DNA of 7,337 bases, taken from positions 1 to 7,337 of the forward strand of contig JAGHTV010000299.1 of NCBI GenBank assembly GCA_018065165.1, read 5' to 3'. This document shows, in pieces, positions 5,944-7,337 of this stretch. The translations under genes were made by a program, and so were the position numbers. The notes below the pieces were generated by a model. That model was not told where the DNA came from and ran no database searches. It saw only the letters and a list, made by a program, of their open reading frames with translations. The stretch's first letter is position 1, and each line of letters starts with the position of its first letter. Origin of the DNA: Candidatus Sodaliphilus fimicaballi. Lineage in GTDB: Bacteria > Bacteroidota > Bacteroidia > Bacteroidales > Muribaculaceae.

Positions 5944-6425
5944 CAGGCAGGATAATTGAGATTTTCTTCCTTGAGGTTTTCAAGCACCTCGACAAGATAC
6001 TTGCGAGCCTCCCACTTGGCCATGGGCAGGTTCATGAGCATATAGTTGCCACAATCGTGTGCTGTAGCACCGGGGATATCGCCCTCAAAGCCCACGATAA
6101 ACTCAAATGTCTCACGCACAAGCGAAGCGACATCGGCCGATGTAAGGTCGCCCTTAACGAGCAGATAGTTGCCTGTGCAGCAACCCATGGGACCCCAGTA
6201 CACGATGCGGCTGCCCCACTCGGGGTGGTTGCGCAGATAGGTGGCGGCAAGGTGTTCGATGGTGTGCAAAGCACTCTGGCTTACAGCGGGTTCGCGATTG
6301 GGTTCCTTCATGCGGATGTCAAATGTGGTTACCACATCGCCACCCTCAAGGTAATCTTTGCGTGACACATATATGCCACGCAACAAGCGGGTGTGATCTA
6401 TTGTAAAACTAGCTATTTTTTCCAT
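5943..6425 (-). CDS. luxS: S-ribosylhomocysteine lyase LuxS
   Basis: A complete 160-residue cytoplasmic LuxS, the usual length. It cleaves S-ribosylhomocysteine to homocysteine and DPD, the precursor of the AI-2 signal. The metal site is visible as HTIEH at 54-58 (H54 and H58 are ligands, E57 the general base) and C125 in AHDCGNY. The nucleophile is C82 in [10 protein letters not shown] (78-87); the next residue is Cys, where the well-studied enzymes have Arg. FDIRMKEPN (35-43) and H11 complete the substrate pocket. It lies 81 bases behind the nucleosidase gene on the same strand, so both steps of SAH recycling are together and are probably cotranscribed. Its TGA overlaps the next lipoprotein's ATG. 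The AT-rich sequence just before the ATG has no Shine-Dalgarno. Confidence 0.97.
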   Translation of the reverse strand: MEKIASFTIDHTRLLRGIYVSRKDYLEGGDVVTTFDIRMKEPNREPAVSQSALHTIEHLAATYLRNHPEWGSRIVYWGPMGCCTGNYLLVKGDLTSADVASLVRETFEFIVGFEGDIPGATAHDCGNYMLMNLPMAKWEARKYLVEVLENLKEENLNYPA

Positions 6426-6446
6426 TATTCTATTTATTAATTCTCG

Positions 6447-6473
6447 CGCAGATCTCGCAGATCACGCAGATTT
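6447..6473. repeat. Three 9-bp CGCAGAT repeats in the pfs-luxS spacer
   Basis: Three contiguous 9-bp units, CGCAGATCT, CGCAGATCA and CGCAGATTT, lie in the 81-base gap between the nucleosidase gene and luxS. Read on the transcribed strand they are ATCTGCG-containing units. I recall similar ATCTGCG repeats scattered between genes in many Bacteroidota, so they are probably a dispersed intergenic family. No hairpin with a T-run is formed, so this is not an obvious terminator. Confidence 0.85.
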
Positions 6474-6506
6474 TTTATATTATCAATGCAATTGTGTCTG
6501 TATAGT

Positions 6507-7187
6507 TTACTTTACTGTGAGCAGCAGGTTGTGGAGTACTTCAAATGTTTGCTGGGGTGCTGCTTCCCAGAAGTCGTTATACTGCTTGGTGTTGTTGTGG
6601 CTTGCACCTGGTGAGTCGCTGATGACACGCATGCTCAGGAAAGGCACCTTGCGCACGCAGCACACCTGTGCAATGGCACCGCTCTCCATATCTACGGCGA
6701 GAGCCTCGGGGAAGTTGGCCTTGATTGCCTCCACCTCGCTCATCTTGTCGATGAAGCGGTCGCCCGAGCAAATGAGTCCCAACTTGATGTCGTCACGCAC
6801 CTCGATGTGGTCGAGGAAGATGCGTGTACCCTCGTAGTACAGTGGCAGTCCCTGCACGCGGCCCATGGGACACTCGGGGCCACACCACACATCGTGATAA
6901 GCCACACGGGCCCCAACCACTACATCCATCACATTGACGCTCTTGTCGGCACCACCAGCCACGCCACTGTTAATCACAGCATCGGGGGCGAAATGGTTGA
7001 TGAGTGTCACTGTGCCTATGGCAGCATTTACCTTGCCTATGCCACACTGCATGGCAACAACATTGTGCTGGCCTACTGTGCCCACAAGAAATGTGAGACT
7101 GTCAATCACTTGTTCGCTACCATCTTGCAACATGGGTTTGAGCAGTTCTAGCTCCTTGCCCATGGCTACAATAATACCTATCTTCAT
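6507..7187 (-). CDS. mtnN: 5'-methylthioadenosine/S-adenosylhomocysteine nucleosidase
   Basis: A 226-residue cytoplasmic nucleosidase (also called pfs) that removes adenine from S-adenosylhomocysteine, giving S-ribosylhomocysteine for LuxS, and from methylthioadenosine. The length is typical. Visible family features are MKIGIIVAMGKELELL at the start with E12 as the general base; QCGIGKVNAA (47-56); NSGVAGG (73-79), the purine phosphorylase-fold signature; SGDRFI (141-146), including the aromatic that stacks on adenine; AVDMESGA (164-171), with E168 binding the ribose; and VISDSPG (188-194), with D191 as the proton donor to adenine. It is followed by luxS 81 bases on, the next enzyme of the same pathway. 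The start is set by the ATG 34 bases after the preceding gene. No TAnnTTTG box lies in that gap, so transcription probably begins further upstream. Confidence 0.95.
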   Translation of the reverse strand: MKIGIIVAMGKELELLKPMLQDGSEQVIDSLTFLVGTVGQHNVVAMQCGIGKVNAAIGTVTLINHFAPDAVINSGVAGGADKSVNVMDVVVGARVAYHDVWCGPECPMGRVQGLPLYYEGTRIFLDHIEVRDDIKLGLICSGDRFIDKMSEVEAIKANFPEALAVDMESGAIAQVCCVRKVPFLSMRVISDSPGASHNNTKQYNDFWEAAPQQTFEVLHNLLLTVK

Positions 7188-7221
7188 ATATGATTTTATA
7201 TTATGTGTTTCAAAAATGTGT

Positions 7222-7337
7222 TTACAGCACCCCTATCATGGCAAGCAGTACAGGCACGGGGATGATGCCGTCCCAAGTGTACAGGATGTTGCCCGAGTAA
7301 GTGCTATTGCCATTGTACACGTGGCCACCAGTCAACG
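7222..7337 (-). CDS. C-terminal end of unidentified protein, truncated by window
   Basis: A frame open to the window edge encodes 37 residues, LTGGHVYNGNSTYSGN, then a strand and WDG, ending in a hydrophobic IPVPVLLAMIGVL tail, with TAA at 7224-7222. The motif of polar Gly/Asn, STYSGN, strand, aromatic, Asp-Gly resembles small Bacteroidota proteins built from repeats of about 22 residues of the type hxxGxSTYSGxhLYxxDG; I cannot name the family. It would be the last repeat plus a hydrophobic end. It is on the same strand as mtnN and 34 bases upstream, so it could be the first gene of, or a promoter-bearing neighbour to, the SAH recycling operon. The 5' end is outside the window. Confidence 0.55.
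   Translation of the reverse strand, partial: LTGGHVYNGNSTYSGNILYTWDGIIPVPVLLAMIGVL

Overview
The window looks like a piece of a Bacteroidales chromosome (Prevotella/Bacteroides/Muribaculaceae type; the genus cannot be fixed from this sequence). The evidence is Bacteroidota-style promoters (TAnnTTTG -7 boxes with a TTTG-like -33 box), start sites without strong Shine-Dalgarno sequences, lipoproteins with Bacteroidota-type signal peptides, an S41 peptidase, and an AraC regulator whose N-terminus resembles the DUF6597 family.

Left part (1 to about 1740, + strand, visibly AT-rich): a type IV toxin-antitoxin/abortive-infection pair of the AbiE type. It consists of the 3' part of an AbiEi-like antitoxin (DUF6088-like, cut by the window edge) and, overlapping it by 14 bases, a complete AbiEii nucleotidyltransferase toxin. 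The toxin is followed in the same frame by a start-less reading frame that looks like a gene remnant. Base composition and codon use differ from the rest of the window, which suggests an acquired defence module.

Middle (about 1740 to 5400, + strand): a small leader-like ORF; an Ala/Lys/Glu-rich lipoprotein ending in heptad repeats; an array of ten 8-bp repeats in its 3' UTR, then a strong palindromic terminator; an AraC-family regulator with a very good promoter; a secreted S41-family peptidase without a visible PDZ domain; and, 18 bases later, a 29-residue single-span membrane protein. A probably bidirectional terminator separates these genes from the converging operon.

Right part (5422 to 7337, - strand): read in the direction of transcription, the tail of an unidentified gene with a YSGN-type motif, then the MTA/SAH nucleosidase (pfs/mtnN), luxS, and a lipoprotein whose ATG overlaps the luxS stop (TGATG). 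Pfs and LuxS together form the complete two-step detoxification of S-adenosylhomocysteine, which also yields the AI-2 precursor DPD. The translationally coupled lipoprotein is the unexplained member. I see no RNA genes, CRISPR array or insertion sequence. Nothing here is clearly a wholly new system. The best leads are the luxS-coupled lipoprotein, the 8-bp repeat array, the orphan frame behind the AbiEii toxin, and the overlooked tiny membrane protein.
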